DNA of 64,000 bases, taken from Drosophila pseudoobscura (taxonomy: Eukaryota > Arthropoda > Insecta > Diptera > Drosophilidae). Position 1 is the first letter of the stretch. Each line of letters begins with the position of its first letter. Both the position numbers and the translations under genes were made by a program. This document shows positions 37,400 to 49,117 of this stretch, piece by piece. A model generated the notes under the pieces. The model ran no database searches and was not told the DNA's origin. It saw only the letters and a program-made list of their open reading frames with translations. The stretch covers positions 4,911,001-4,975,000 of the forward strand of contig NC_046681.1 of NCBI RefSeq assembly GCF_009870125.1, in the 5' to 3' direction.

Positions 37400-37910
37400 C
37401 AGGTGTCGCTATCCGGTGACTGCCTAGGCGCCCTTAGGGATACCTGTTGGCGCTCCCGCGTGATCCCCCTCCCGTAGTTTGTAGCCCAGTAGGATCCCGA
37501 GGCCGCTGTCCGGCGATTGCCTAGGCGTTCTCGGTGACACCTGTTGGCGCCCCGTATGATCCCAGTAGACCGACAGGGTCCTGTACTGTCCGGCGATAGG
37601 CTAGGTACTCTCGGCGATACCTGTCGGTATTTCCTCATAGCAAAGCCCCCTTCCGCTTCGTAGTAATTCTTAGGCCGACAGGGTCCCGTAAGGGTTGTCA
37701 GCCTAGCAAAGAACTTCGTGGTAATTCTTAGTCCGGCAGGGTCCCGAGAGAGCTATCCGGCGATAGCCTAGGCACTCTCGGTGATACTTGTCGGTATCTC
37801 CGCAAAGCAAAGACATTCGTAGTTATTCCGAGTCTGATGGGATCCTGAAAGCGCTATTCGGCGATTGCCTAAGCGTTCTCGGCGAAACCGGCTGACACGC
37901 CCCGTACGGT
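37400..37910. repeat. Degenerate minisatellite, about 80-100 bp units
   Basis: A core of the form CTATCCGGCGATAGCCTAGG followed by CTCTCGGTGATACCTGTCGG recurs at about 37408, 37505, 37584, 37752 and 37853 with heavy drift. It is GC-rich compared with its surroundings. The parent element was not recognised. Confidence 0.7.
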
Positions 37911-38040
37911 TCTCCTCCACCTCGATCGCCGGTCCGCAATTCGGAGTCCCGGCAAATTAAAAATATTGCTGTAATTTCGACCCTGGAGTAGACTGAGATA
38001 CGTACCCCAACCCCAGGATCGCTTCCTTACAATACATATG

Positions 38041-38376
38041 TCAATTGTATGTAGTACTTACAGAAGGTATCTGCTCAGGCAGGTACCACTCGTCCATGAG
38101 CAAAACGAACGGAGCAGGATCTTGAAACTCATCAAGCGCTTCAAAATCCATTACGGAGTGATCTCCTTCCATGGTTTCGCGGTTATTGTCCAAAAATTTT
38201 GCAATGCGTTGCATATCGTCGGAATCGCGATGACCGAAAACTGATTGGAAAGTTCGAAGAAGGTCTTCGCCAGTTGCTGATAGGAAACAAACCCCAGCCG
38301 TTGATAAAAAAAAGCCAACGGGCCTGATAGGGTTGACCCACCGACTGAACATAAAAATAAATACCCATTTTAACAC
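38041..38376 (-). other. Unidentified 111-residue open reading frame
   Basis: A frame with mixed, protein-like composition (for example RDSDDMQRIAKFLDNN and DEWYLPEQIPS) in the spacer between the two blocks. I do not recognise a family. It may be a piece of a transposon gene, since everything around it is repeat-derived. Confidence 0.2.
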
Positions 38377-38624
38377 TTAAATATGAATAATAATAATAAT
38401 ATGAATAAAATGCAAAGATTGTTTACTTTTTAGCACTGTTATGCTTTAGAAACGGAGATGCAAACATTTATCAAAAATCTTCTATCGTATAAAATATAAA
38501 TTGTAAAGTAAAAGACTGACTAGAAAAATAGCAAGAAAAAAACAAAAAAATAATGAAAAATATATTTGAGTTTATTAAATTACACGTAAATCTTTTTCCT
38601 TTTCAATATTTTAGATCAGTATTT
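38377..38624. other. AT-rich spacer, nothing recognised
   Basis: AT-rich DNA between the unidentified frame and the DINE-like element. No gene, repeat unit or regulatory motif stands out. Confidence 0.5.
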
Positions 38625-39388
38625 TTATAGCCTATACTCAAAATGAGTATTGGGGTATATTAGATTTGTGGTAAAAGTGGATGTGTGTAACGTCCTGAAG
38701 GAATCGTTTCCGACCCCATAAAGTATATATATTCTTGATCAGCATCAATAGCCGAGTCGATTGAGCCATGTCTGTCTGTCCGTCCGTCCGTCTGTCCGTC
38801 CCCTTCAGCGCCTAATGCTCAAAGACTATAAGAGCTAGAGCAACGATGTTTTCGATTCAGACTTCTGTGATATGTCACTGAGACCGAGACGAGTTTGTTT
38901 CAAAATTTCGGCACACCCCCTTCCGCCCCCTCAAAGGATGGGGATATTCACAAATCTCAGAGACTATTAAGGCTAGAGTAACCAAATTTAGTATCCGCAC
39001 TCCTCTTAGATCTCACTATAAAACGTATGTCTCAGAATTTCGCCCCACCCCCTTCCGCCCCCACAAAGGACGAAAAACTGTTGTATCCAAAATTTTGCAG
39101 ATACAAGAAAACTAAAAACGCAGAATCGTAGATAATGATCATATCTATCAGATTGCTGAATCTGAATGAGATCACATCATTTTTATAGCCAAAAGGAACA
39201 AATCAATTTGCACTGGCTACGCAGCGCCCGACGTCACGCTCAGACTGATTTTCTGTCTCTCTCGCACGCACTCTTTGTCGTGTCGTTTAATATTAGCGCC
39301 GTCTGCCGGAGTAGAGCCATACTGACTTAGTATCGGGTATAACTGTAGAGTTGCGGTGTCCGCAGCAACTCACAACGTTTCCCCTCGT
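38625..39388 (-). mobile_element. DINE-1-like element, nearly full length
   Basis: Reverse orientation. One end has a degenerate sub-terminal motif (TTATAGCCTATAC, then CAAAATGAGTATTGGGG). The CCGTCCGTCCGTCTGTCCG core lies at 38780-38802. The other end has GAGTTGC...GCAGCAACTC and the mirror of ACGAGGGG near 39388. It is about 764 bp, in the usual DINE range. Confidence 0.8.
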
Positions 39389-39429
39389 TTCCCCATCTGA
39401 TTGCGATCTGGTTCTCGATTCTTACATAA

Positions 39430-40162
39430 CATTTCACTGTGCAAAGCTTTATGAATAAAACAAACATATTTAACTTTCTTTACTCCCCCTTCGAGTCGAG
39501 CCACCTCACCAAGGCACAGCTGCAGGAGGTGCAGCTACGTGTGGAAATTTTGCTGCGTATCTACGGCCGGAATTCGGTTCATTGGTAGAAGCAAATTTGG
39601 AAGTAGCTGCAGCCGAGCAGCTCGAGGCCGGATCAAGGGAGCCAGACACGGACAGTGGGATATCTGCAAACGTTAGTGGGACCGCGAGCACTCAACGGAC
39701 TAGTACATTGGCAGCCCTGCACAAACGCACTCTGAGTGCATTGGCAGCCCTGCACAAACGGACTCTGAGTGCATCGGCAGCCCTGCAAAAGTGGAAATTG
39801 ATAACAGCTCTGCAAAAGGAACTGAGCAGTTAAAAGAGCGGGAGGAGGAGCCACCGGCAACTCGCCACCAATTCGCATAACCATCGTCAACGCCACTGCG
39901 AATGACGTCGTGTCGAGAGAGGCCCACGTTTAATTTAAAATTTTGAAAGAAATAAATGGCATGGACCCTTCGGAAAAAAAGAAAAAAGACAGGCAGCATA
40001 AGAGACTGCAACAGCAGCGGCTTCGGCGATCCACCAGGAAAACCAGAAATACTATACCGGAGTACAGGTGGGCCACGTACAGGTCAATCAACAAATAAGC
40101 CAGCAGTGTACACCTTTCGGAGGACGGTGTATACACATACACCGCACCGAAGGGGTGGATAG
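39430..40162 (+). pseudogene. Decayed retroelement-like coding remnant
   Basis: Broken plus-strand frames read as charged, gag-like text (for example THLTKAQLQEVQLRVE-like near 39505 and SEKKKKDRQHKRLQQQR-like near 39967) and run without a break into block B (PEILYRSTGG ... PAVYTFRRTVYTHTP). This continuity suggests block B sits in its original context on the left. I cannot name the element family. Confidence 0.35.
39711..39800 (+). repeat. 33-bp tandem repeat
   Basis: Three units starting GCAGCCCTGCACAAACG at 39711, 39744 and 39777. The period is 33 bp (11 codons), giving repeated LAALHKRTLSA on the plus strand. Confidence 0.9.
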
Positions 40163-40865
40163 CTCGCTCTCCCTGGTTACAAAGCAAAGCAGCAGTTCAA
40201 AAATAATTGCCAATTCCGCGGGAAGGAGGGATTTCAGAAAGTCGACAAGACGGAGCATGAAAACAAATGCCAACTAACAGAAGAGCCCTTCATCTGTCCT
40301 CAGAAGAGAGACGACGAAAACGCCGAGAACCAAAACCCAACAAAAACGACGCAGCAGCGGCAGAAGAGAGACGACGAAAACGCCGAGAACCGTAAGTCAG
40401 CAAGCAACGAAACAACGGCAATCAAAAGAACGAAACGACGAGAACCGCAAGCCGACAGCATCGACGCAGCAGCGGCAGAAGAGAAACGCCGAAAACAGTA
40501 AGCCAACAGCATCGACGCAGCAGCGGCAGTAGAGAAACGACGAGAACCGCAAGCAACATCAACGACGCGCCAGTAGCGGGAAAGAGAGACGAAAGTCACC
40601 GGCGCAGCAACAGACGCCAAAAGAGAGTGAAAACAAGGGCGCCAGCCTGACGGCAGAGCCAGCAGAACGCCGGTTCTGAGCTGAAAAACGTGCAGGTCGA
40701 TCAGAGAGTGCGGAGTTGAATGGACGCGTTCGGAGAAAAATATTTAGACCGAGTGGTATGGAGTGGTTTTGAGGCATTCAATAAATATTTGAATATGATT
40801 TAAAGAATGTTAAAAAAGAGCTTGTGTTGGATTTTTAATTCCACGGAGGCTCTTTCCATCAGGAA

Positions 40866-43160
40866 CTACTTTTCTTTGACAGATTCAACAGATTCAGTAC
40901 ATTCAATGTTCAGTTCGCACAGAACTATTCCTAATGTGTTTCTTACAGCTGCGAATTCCGCAATTTTACCAATTGGGCGATTCAAACTCTCCGTTTGATA
41001 TGCAATTAGTCCATGATGTTTAATGTAATTTTGGCTACCGTCATCCTCCAAGTTTACATTTTCAGGTATTTCTAGAGGCCGGTGCTGAACCAACTGAGCT
41101 GCTGTTGGGCTATCATATTGCCACCCAATTTCGCGCTTTAAGCTATTAAAATATTCTTCCAGGGAATCTTGGTTAAAACCCCTGGTATTTACTTGTTTTA
41201 TAAGATATAAAAGATCTTTTGTAATATGATTGATTCTTTTGCAAGTTTCAAATCAGCCTTTTCAGGCAACTGGCTTGAGAATCTGATTCAGTTATTTTAT
41301 GGGGGCCGAATTTAATCTTTCCCAAATAACTTACGAATTCATCCAGTATTCATGGCAGTATGTATTGTTCAATACATCGAAACCATCGTTCATACTTTTT
41401 AAAAACATGGATGTAGCAATGGCTGCATCCATGTCTTCAAAAGTACCACGATCAGTAAACATTTGAGTGCCTGTGCTGACCGTTCTTGAAAATATGTTGA
41501 CCGCCAAATTGGTTTTGTGTGCTTTTCTGTAAGTTAGGTGCCAAACGAAAAGAATTTAATGAATCGACTTCATAAAACTTTTTGATAACTTTCCAGTCGC
41601 TTTTCCGACTGTTGTAATTAGGTCGTGTTTCAAGAAGTTATTTTTAACACTCTTGAATAGATGTACGTAATCGCACACGAACTGAGGGGCTGGCGGATTG
41701 ATCAATCTTTCACGGTCTATTTTTTCAAGAGCCGCCGTGTTTACTGCTGCCTGATCGCAGACTATAGCGCGGACATTTAAGCCGGCTGCAGTGCAACACT
41801 TAACCGCCTGAGCAATGGCTTGGGCGTATTTTTGATTTACATTTTTTTAATGAATATTGAGTTAACAAAATAGCTATGATCACTGACCAGCCCTCTAACA
41901 AGGAAGGTCAACATTCCAGTGGCTTGGGAGGAGTATTGTTCCTTATCGGGAATTCCGTCTCCCAGGTCTACGTAAGCAATTGCTCGGTCAATATTCGCAA
42001 GATAAAATATTTCTGGTTGAATGATCATTTCATCAAAAATTAGTGCACAATTTCTGTGACTTATCCATTTTTTGTACAAGTTTCTTCAACTTTTCAATAT
42101 GTTCGCCTTGAAAGCCAGGCTCAAATACTTGGAGCGGCAGCGAAATAATACATTGTTTTTTTTTCATGAGCCCTGTTCGGGCTCGTTGATTATGTTGAGA
42201 AATTTCGTTTTCTATATCGTTTATTTTTTGTACATATTTTTCATTTTGGACAGTGAATGCGTGCAATTTTGCATGCATATTTGTAATTTCCTTTTTTTGG
42301 GAAATATTTTCCTCCTTTAGGGCTTTGAATTTCTTTTTCAGAGATTCAAAGCCGGATTCATCTGGAAAATATGTATCTTCATTGTGCTTGATATCAATAT
42401 TATCTATTGATTGATTGATCTATGTTAGTCTTTTCAATATTATCTATTGATTGATCTATGTTATTCTTTTCAATATTATCTATTGATTGATCGGCAGTTT
42501 TGTTTTCAATATCTTCTATTGAAACAATGCCTTTTTGCCAATTGCTGAGCGAGTTCTCAAACAATGGCTTATGTCCTAAATTAACAAAAATGTAAATAAA
42601 AGTATTTAGTAACATTTTAATATGTTTTAATAAAGTACAATAACAGGGGGAAAGTTGTGAGTTGCTGATGCGGCCGAAACTCTACATTTATACCCGATAC
42701 ATAGTCAGTATGGCTACATTAAACGACAAAGAGTGCGTGCGAGGGAGACTGAAAATCAGTCAGAACGTGTCGACGGGCGCTGCGTAGCCACTGCAAATTG
42801 ATTTGTTACTTTTGTCTATAATAATAATCCGGAAGGGGGTGGGGCGTAATTTTGAAACACATTTGTGCAGGTTCGATATCATAGGAATGTGCATACCAAA
42901 ATTGGTTGCTCTAGCTCTTATAGTCTCTGAGAACTAGGCGCTCATAGGGACGGACAGACGATTAAAACTAACTAGAAACTAACTTACCCAAATTTTCGGT
43001 TGGAACACTTCCTGTTCGAAGTCTCCCGTTCAAAATACACTCCGTGTGTGTGGAGCGTGTGTTGTATTTTGATATGTTTAGGTTTTTAATCCATTTATCA
43101 TGGATTTCACCCATCCTCAGAATAGCAAACGATTTTACGATTGAATTATACGGAGGACGC
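40866..43160 (-). pseudogene. P-element-superfamily transposase remnant (copy B)
   Basis: Same gene as at 28138-30435. In this copy the piece at 42079-41837 reads CALIFDEMIIQPEIFYLAN then ATGMLTFLVRGLVSDHSYF, which fits the P-element catalytic region. The following VCDQ and HLFKSVKNN segments lie in another frame. The THAP part near 43000-43150 has a replacement of about 25 bp by a short GTGTGTG tract, which destroys the CxxH-type end. The gene is not functional. Confidence 0.75.
42643..42960 (+). mobile_element. DINE-1-like fragment inside the P-type gene (copy B)
   Basis: Same insertion, same ends as at 29900-30219 (starts CAGGGGGAAAGTTGTGAG, ends GGGACGGACAGACG), with only a few base differences. 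Confidence 0.75.
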
Positions 43161-45408
43161 GTTCGCGGAGAAAAATATTAAAACCGAGTGGCTGCAGAAA
43201 ATTCGGAGTGGAACGGGAAAATTGTAATTAGTGGACGAAAAGACGAGGGGGAACGTTGTGAGCTACTGTATACCCCTACTTTATACACGGTACTCAGTCA
43301 GTATATACGTGAGTTTATGATCTACTTATGTAAGCTATAAAATATATTAATATTACTTTAAATTGGTACCCAGGGAATACCACGGGCAGGCCATCACGAT
43401 GCAATGGAGTCACTCTAGCCAAAATATAATTTTGGAGACCTGCGAGTCGATTTGAGCTGCTTTTAAAAGCATTTTTAAGCTCCATATTCCCCAAAAATTA
43501 AAAAAAGGATTCCAATCCTTTATAAAAAATATCTAGACTAGCATGAACACCTATATACATAGAAATTATTAATAATAAACCTATGTCAGACAAACTTAAT
43601 TAACAAAAGTAAAGATTAAAATAATAATATAATTAAGAATACGGCTAAATAATACAAAGTATTAAATATTTACACTAATGTCTGATTACCAAACAAATCG
43701 AATCTTCTGCCTCTCTAACATTAACTTTAATTCCACTATGATAACTATAGATAGTCTCGAAGGTGCGCGCAGTGGCCCTGCTATCGGAAATGTTTGAAAA
43801 CGCCCAGTCAATATGAGGATCGCAATTGGTTGTGGACGAGTCCAAATCTAACAATGACCTACAATTCCTTTCTGAAAGCAATTCATAAAATGTCTTACAG
43901 CAGCTTGAAAGGGAACGAAGGCATAAATTAAAATTTCCTGATACTACGGAATATCTATATAAAAATGGATACCGTTGAAATAAGACCTCAAATTCTGCTT
44001 CGAACTTTCTCAACGGATAAGTGGGGGTTCTGTAAATAACAACCGACAGATTTGTACTTAAACAAAGCATATTCGAACACTGATGAGATGCTAAGTTCCC
44101 GGAATCCGCATAATATCGATTACTTTCAATAATACTACAATGATTCATAAGTTCATTCCTAACGAATTAAGAATGCCTCTTTTCGGTCTAGCTTCGCTGG
44201 CTACGGACTGGGAATCGGAGTATGTGGAAGCCTCAACGAAGAATAAAATAGAAGATTTGAGCATTAGCTGATCAGAACAGACATCGATAAAATGGCAGTG
44301 CAAGCTTTCCGTATTATGGAAGAAAATATTTAATGAAGTAAGTAACTGAAGTAACTTAGCGGAACGCAAGTTCTCCATCTCTTTCGCGACAGGACAGTCC
44401 CGCTTGGGTCTCGAAGGAATGAGTGGTCCAACGATATAAAGTCCGTTCGCAGTGGTGGGCCTACTACAAGCTACATACAATGCGTCTTTTTGCATATTGG
44501 ATGAAGTGTGAACGACCACTTTGCTGTATGTTGCTCACTGACTCTTATGAATAGTTATAGCTTCTGCAGCTACAATCTGAAACTGTTTTCGGTCAATAGT
44601 AACTTTTTCGTTTTGATGGTATTGAAAACTTTTTGTAGATTTCTGAATTGGGGTCCAAGAAGATCCGTTACTATGGCTGCGCTTTGACCGTGCGTTAATT
44701 GCCCCCTTGAACTTCTTTTGCCGCCTCGCGCATAAGCTTTGAAATACCCCTTTGGGTTTTATTTATATAATTTATTATATAGCTATAGCATGCATAAGGG
44801 TTCAAAATGTATTGGATATCCATATTGGCCCTTTGCACTGAAAGGATGTGTTTATTATAAGCATTAACGCAAATCTCAGCAAATGACCTTTTTAGAAGAA
44901 TGGGTGACTTCTTTAAACCAGAAGAAATTGCATATTTGTAGTCCTTGTAATTGAGGCTCTCTTGTTCGTGCGAAAGAAAGTTCTCAAATATGCTCAAGTG
45001 ATCAATCATATCAGAGGATTGATCAGAATTTAGTAGGTCTTTAATTATCTTAAAATTACCTTGGTGAAAATCAAGGTTTGTAGTTTCCTCCGGCAGTGGA
45101 CTCAATATCTCCGTTTGGGCGATTGGAGGGTATGGATACCGAATCTACAATTTTTTGTTCCACTTTTATTGGCTGTTTTAAGACATGACATGTCCTTATG
45201 CCGATGCTTTTGGTATTCAACATACGGAGCTAATTCAGAGTCTGTGACATCTACTGTAATATGTTTGTTAATGAAGGCTATAACTGTTGAAATTGACTCT
45301 GTACTGGTTAAGTCCACTGCAGCCGTGAATATGGGGGGAACCTCTTTGTTGGAATTCAACACGCCAATAATATTTGATGACGACGTTTTCCCCGGGAGGG
45401 CTCCCGAT

Positions 45409-47078
45409 CAGGGACCGTAATCATTATAAGTTATATAATAAAAATTACTTGCTAATGATCATATTTCAATTTTTTACGATTTTCTTCGCTTAAAATAAAA
45501 CTCAATAGGAATTTACGGCTTCTGTGTTAGAATGTTCGCCAATATTATTTCATATCCTTGTCAAAGGACCACAAAGCTACACCCTGCGCTAAAATTTTCT
45601 TTTTGAAAATACATTAAAATTTTTTTGTTATTTTTGGTTTTGTTGTCGGAAACACGTTTAATTAATAAGTATTAATTAATTTTACAAAAAGTAATATTGA
45701 CAATGATTCGTCCGCGAGGTTGCATCTCTGATCACTGAGCATCATTTTGAGTGCCGAATGCATCCATGCAATATGGACTGTATTTCAGTACAGAGGTTTT
45801 GGGATCTGTGCGATGTTTTCAGCTCTATCAGGCCTAAAGTTTGTACACATATTGCACAGTGATCGATGAACTGGACATTAACCCCAAGAATTCCGCGATT
45901 GCATCGTGTGGCCGTGTCCATTTTAAGGCAGAGGATTTAATTTGGCTGTACTTTTCCTCGACTAAGCTCATAATATTTCTGGAAGTTACAGTGGGCATAT
46001 CCAAGCCGCTAAATATGTGAGCTGTTAACGCCTTACAGCCTTTTGAGTCAAGTACAGCAAACGGAAGTTTTGCGGCAGTCACCAGGTCAATACAGGCATT
46101 CTTGACATCATCTTGCCCCATTACCCCCGAAAAATTCTTTTTCTTTTCGGGCACTTCGGTTTTTTTGTTTTCGGCCAAGGTTTCATATTCGCCTTTGTGC
46201 ACCTTTTCTAAGTGCCGCTTTAGATTGCACACAAAATTTCCACTCAAAGTCAATTTGCAAATTTTACACTCAGAAACATTACTTTCCGCGTGGAATGTAA
46301 AAAAATTACGCGGAATACAATTACGTTTGCGACCCATCTTGAAACGCGACTAAGAATAATCTCCAAAAACTAAGTATCAATGCATTAACACTCGCGGCTT
46401 AAGATAAGCAATTCTAAAAATAGATAAATAAATTGCATGAGCGTAGTCAAGCGCAAGTAAGTCTTCGTAAGTCTTCTTCCCCCCTCAGGTACGACTATGA
46501 GCAACTAGCTTTCCTTATCTTTTATTTGTTATTGATAAATAAATGTAGTAGTAACGTAGTTTAAATAAATACAAATATATATATTTACATAAATAACAAA
46601 ATTAAATGCTGAGATTTATTTTGAGCGAAATATAATATATAAAATTTAATATAATATATTAATTAATTATTTTTTAAATTTATTTTCAAAAAGAAAATTT
46701 TAGCGCAGGGTTTAGCTTTGTGGTCCTTTGACAAGGATATGCAATAATATTGGCGAACATTCTAACACAGAAGCCGTAAATTCCTGTTGAGTTTTATTTT
46801 AAGCGAAAAAAATAAAAATCATTGATAATCATTATTTTTGAGTTTTATTTTTTTTGATCAAGAATAATGATTAACCCTAAGTTTTATCAAATTACTCAAA
46901 AATAATGATTATCTGTGAAGAAAATCGTAAAAAATCAAAAGTTTACAAATCATGGCGGCAATGCAGAGATTGTACAAAAATAAAGATTTTGGTGTAAATA
47001 GTGTTTTTCTAGGTCCATTAAAAATAAGAGATTTTTTTATTAAAAAAAAACGAAAATAATGATTATTTACGGTCCCTG
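45409..47078 (-). mobile_element. hAT element nested in the Helentron (copy B)
   Basis: Same element as 32591-34291 with the same eight-base duplication CTCCCGAT at 45401-45408 and 47079-47086. It is 1670 bp, 31 bp shorter than copy A, because of a deletion near 45936 with short ATT homology at its edges. Confidence 0.9.
45834..46337 (-). pseudogene. Truncated hAT transposase with BED finger (copy B)
   Basis: A 167-residue frame identical to copy A through the BED finger and the LPFAVLDSKG segment. The 31-bp deletion then shifts the frame at EKYSQIK. The product would lack the whole catalytic domain. Confidence 0.75.
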
Positions 47079-48266
47079 CTCCCGATTCCTCATAACTTTT
47101 AAAATTTCGCGATACCTATAATCGAAATACTTAGCACAAGTAACTGGGTCTGCTGCTAAGACGCTCCCTTTCGGAATAGGGTAGATTCATTGCTTCTTCT
47201 TCGCTTTTTTTGTTTTTTCTTTTTAGCAAAACAAGCAACTCAGGCCACCGCGTTTCAGCAGCAGACAGAGTAATGGAAAAAGCCGGCAGGCCGAACTGAC
47301 GAATCATGGCCATAACCTTATACGAAGAACCCTATATCCCTCATCATGATTAATAAGCCTATGGAATTCTCATTAAGAGCGTTAGCTGCCTTTACTGCAC
47401 TTGAAGTGCTCCGCCTACATAAGCAGATTGAAATTTCGAATCTTAATGAATTCAAACTTCTTGTAATTGAAGAATAGTTTGTCAGTTCTATAACCTCTCC
47501 TATCTACATTTCGAAGCTCTGATCCAACAATGGTTGTACCACTTTGCGAAGATTGTCTTTTGACGCCTTCATAAATAGTGGGAAAGGATAACTCTTCCGA
47601 GTCATGTCGAGAGGTCGTTGGTCTTGACCTGGTGCGATTTTGATAATCCTATCATCAAATGGTATGTTGTTTTCAAGCAGAGCTTCCTGACCTCCAGGGT
47701 TGAGCTCTTCGGCTTCTACTTCCTCGTCGGGATGGGCTGGCTCCGTATCTACATTCCCATCTCTATTCTGCATACTTTCTAAAAAGGCTGCGTCTGGTTG
47801 AGATGCTACGAAAGGAACAATATCGGATGTGAAACCAGAGATCCATTGCTCGTTAACTACAACATTATGCTTTTTATACAAATCAATGGTAACTAAATAA
47901 CGAAGTGCTTCAAAAATGTTGGAAGGTCTAATGGTTTCAGCCTTGAAAGCATGAAGATACTCTTTTCTACGTTTGAGGTGGAGCTGAATTACCTGGGCTT
48001 CATGGAAAGCTCGTGGAAGCTCCTTGACGATAGCGATTACCGAAATAGGGACGTTTACCACTGCCCCTTTAATGACATTTTGACCTCACCCCCCAGGCAG
48101 TATAGGCTTAATTATCATAAATTGAAGTCGAGGAGAAATCAGTCGTTACTCGTTACTGCTATCGCTCCTATATTGGCTAACTCTCTGACTAGCAGTTCTG
48201 ACAGCGTCAATTTCTAACTGTATCTCGTGCTCGCGAGATACGCCTACGATCTACTAAGCTCCGTTC

Positions 48267-49117
48267 TTAGACCCTGCGAACTCTATCCTGCTCTCTTTCT
48301 AACATGCGTCTCCTTACATTATTTAAACGTATGCGTTGTCGCCTCTCTGTATTCCATTCTTGCTCTCTTGTCCTATAGTGCAAGTCCAGTCTACGTCTGG
48401 ACCGACGCACAGTATTGGCCACTTGCTCCTCATGTCTAATCTGTGCGTGTGTTCGCCTAACTATATGTTCTACAGTGTTCTGTTCCTGCTCTCTTATCCT
48501 ATAGTCCAAGTCCTGTCTACGTCTGGACCGACGCATAGTATCGGCCACTTGCTCCTCATTTCTAATCTGTGCGTCTGTTCCTCTAACTATATGTTCTACA
48601 GTGTTCTGTTCCTGATCTCTTGTCCTTTAATCCAAGACCAGTCTACGTCTGGACCGACGCACAGTATCGGCCACTTGCTCCTGATTTATAATCTATGCGT
48701 CTGTTCCTCTAACTATAAGTTCTACAGTATTCTGCTCCTCCAATAGTCAGGGTCCTGTCTCCGTCTGGACCGACGCACAGTATCGGCCACTTGCTCCTCA
48801 TGTCTAATCTGTGAGTCTGTTCTTCTAACTATATGTTCACCTGTACTCAGTTCTTGCTATCGTGCCCTATAGTCGGAGTCCTGTCTTCGTCTGGACCGAC
48901 GCACAGTATAGGCCACTTGCTCCTGACGTCTAATGCGAGAGACTGTTCGACTCAGTACATGTTCGGCGGTATTTAGTGCTTGCTCTGTAGCCCTATACCT
49001 TTGGCTCCGTCTGCGTTTGAACCGACGCTCAGTGTTGGCCACTTGCCCCTGTCGTGTTCTCAATTCTACTCTTTCTACATGTTGGTTCCGTCTACGTTTT
49101 GACGGACGCACGGACAC
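48267..49117 (-). repeat. 126-bp (42-residue) coding minisatellite (copy B)
   Basis: The same array as 35480-36330, with the same number and order of units. The array was therefore already formed before the block duplicated and has not changed in unit number since. Confidence 0.85.
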
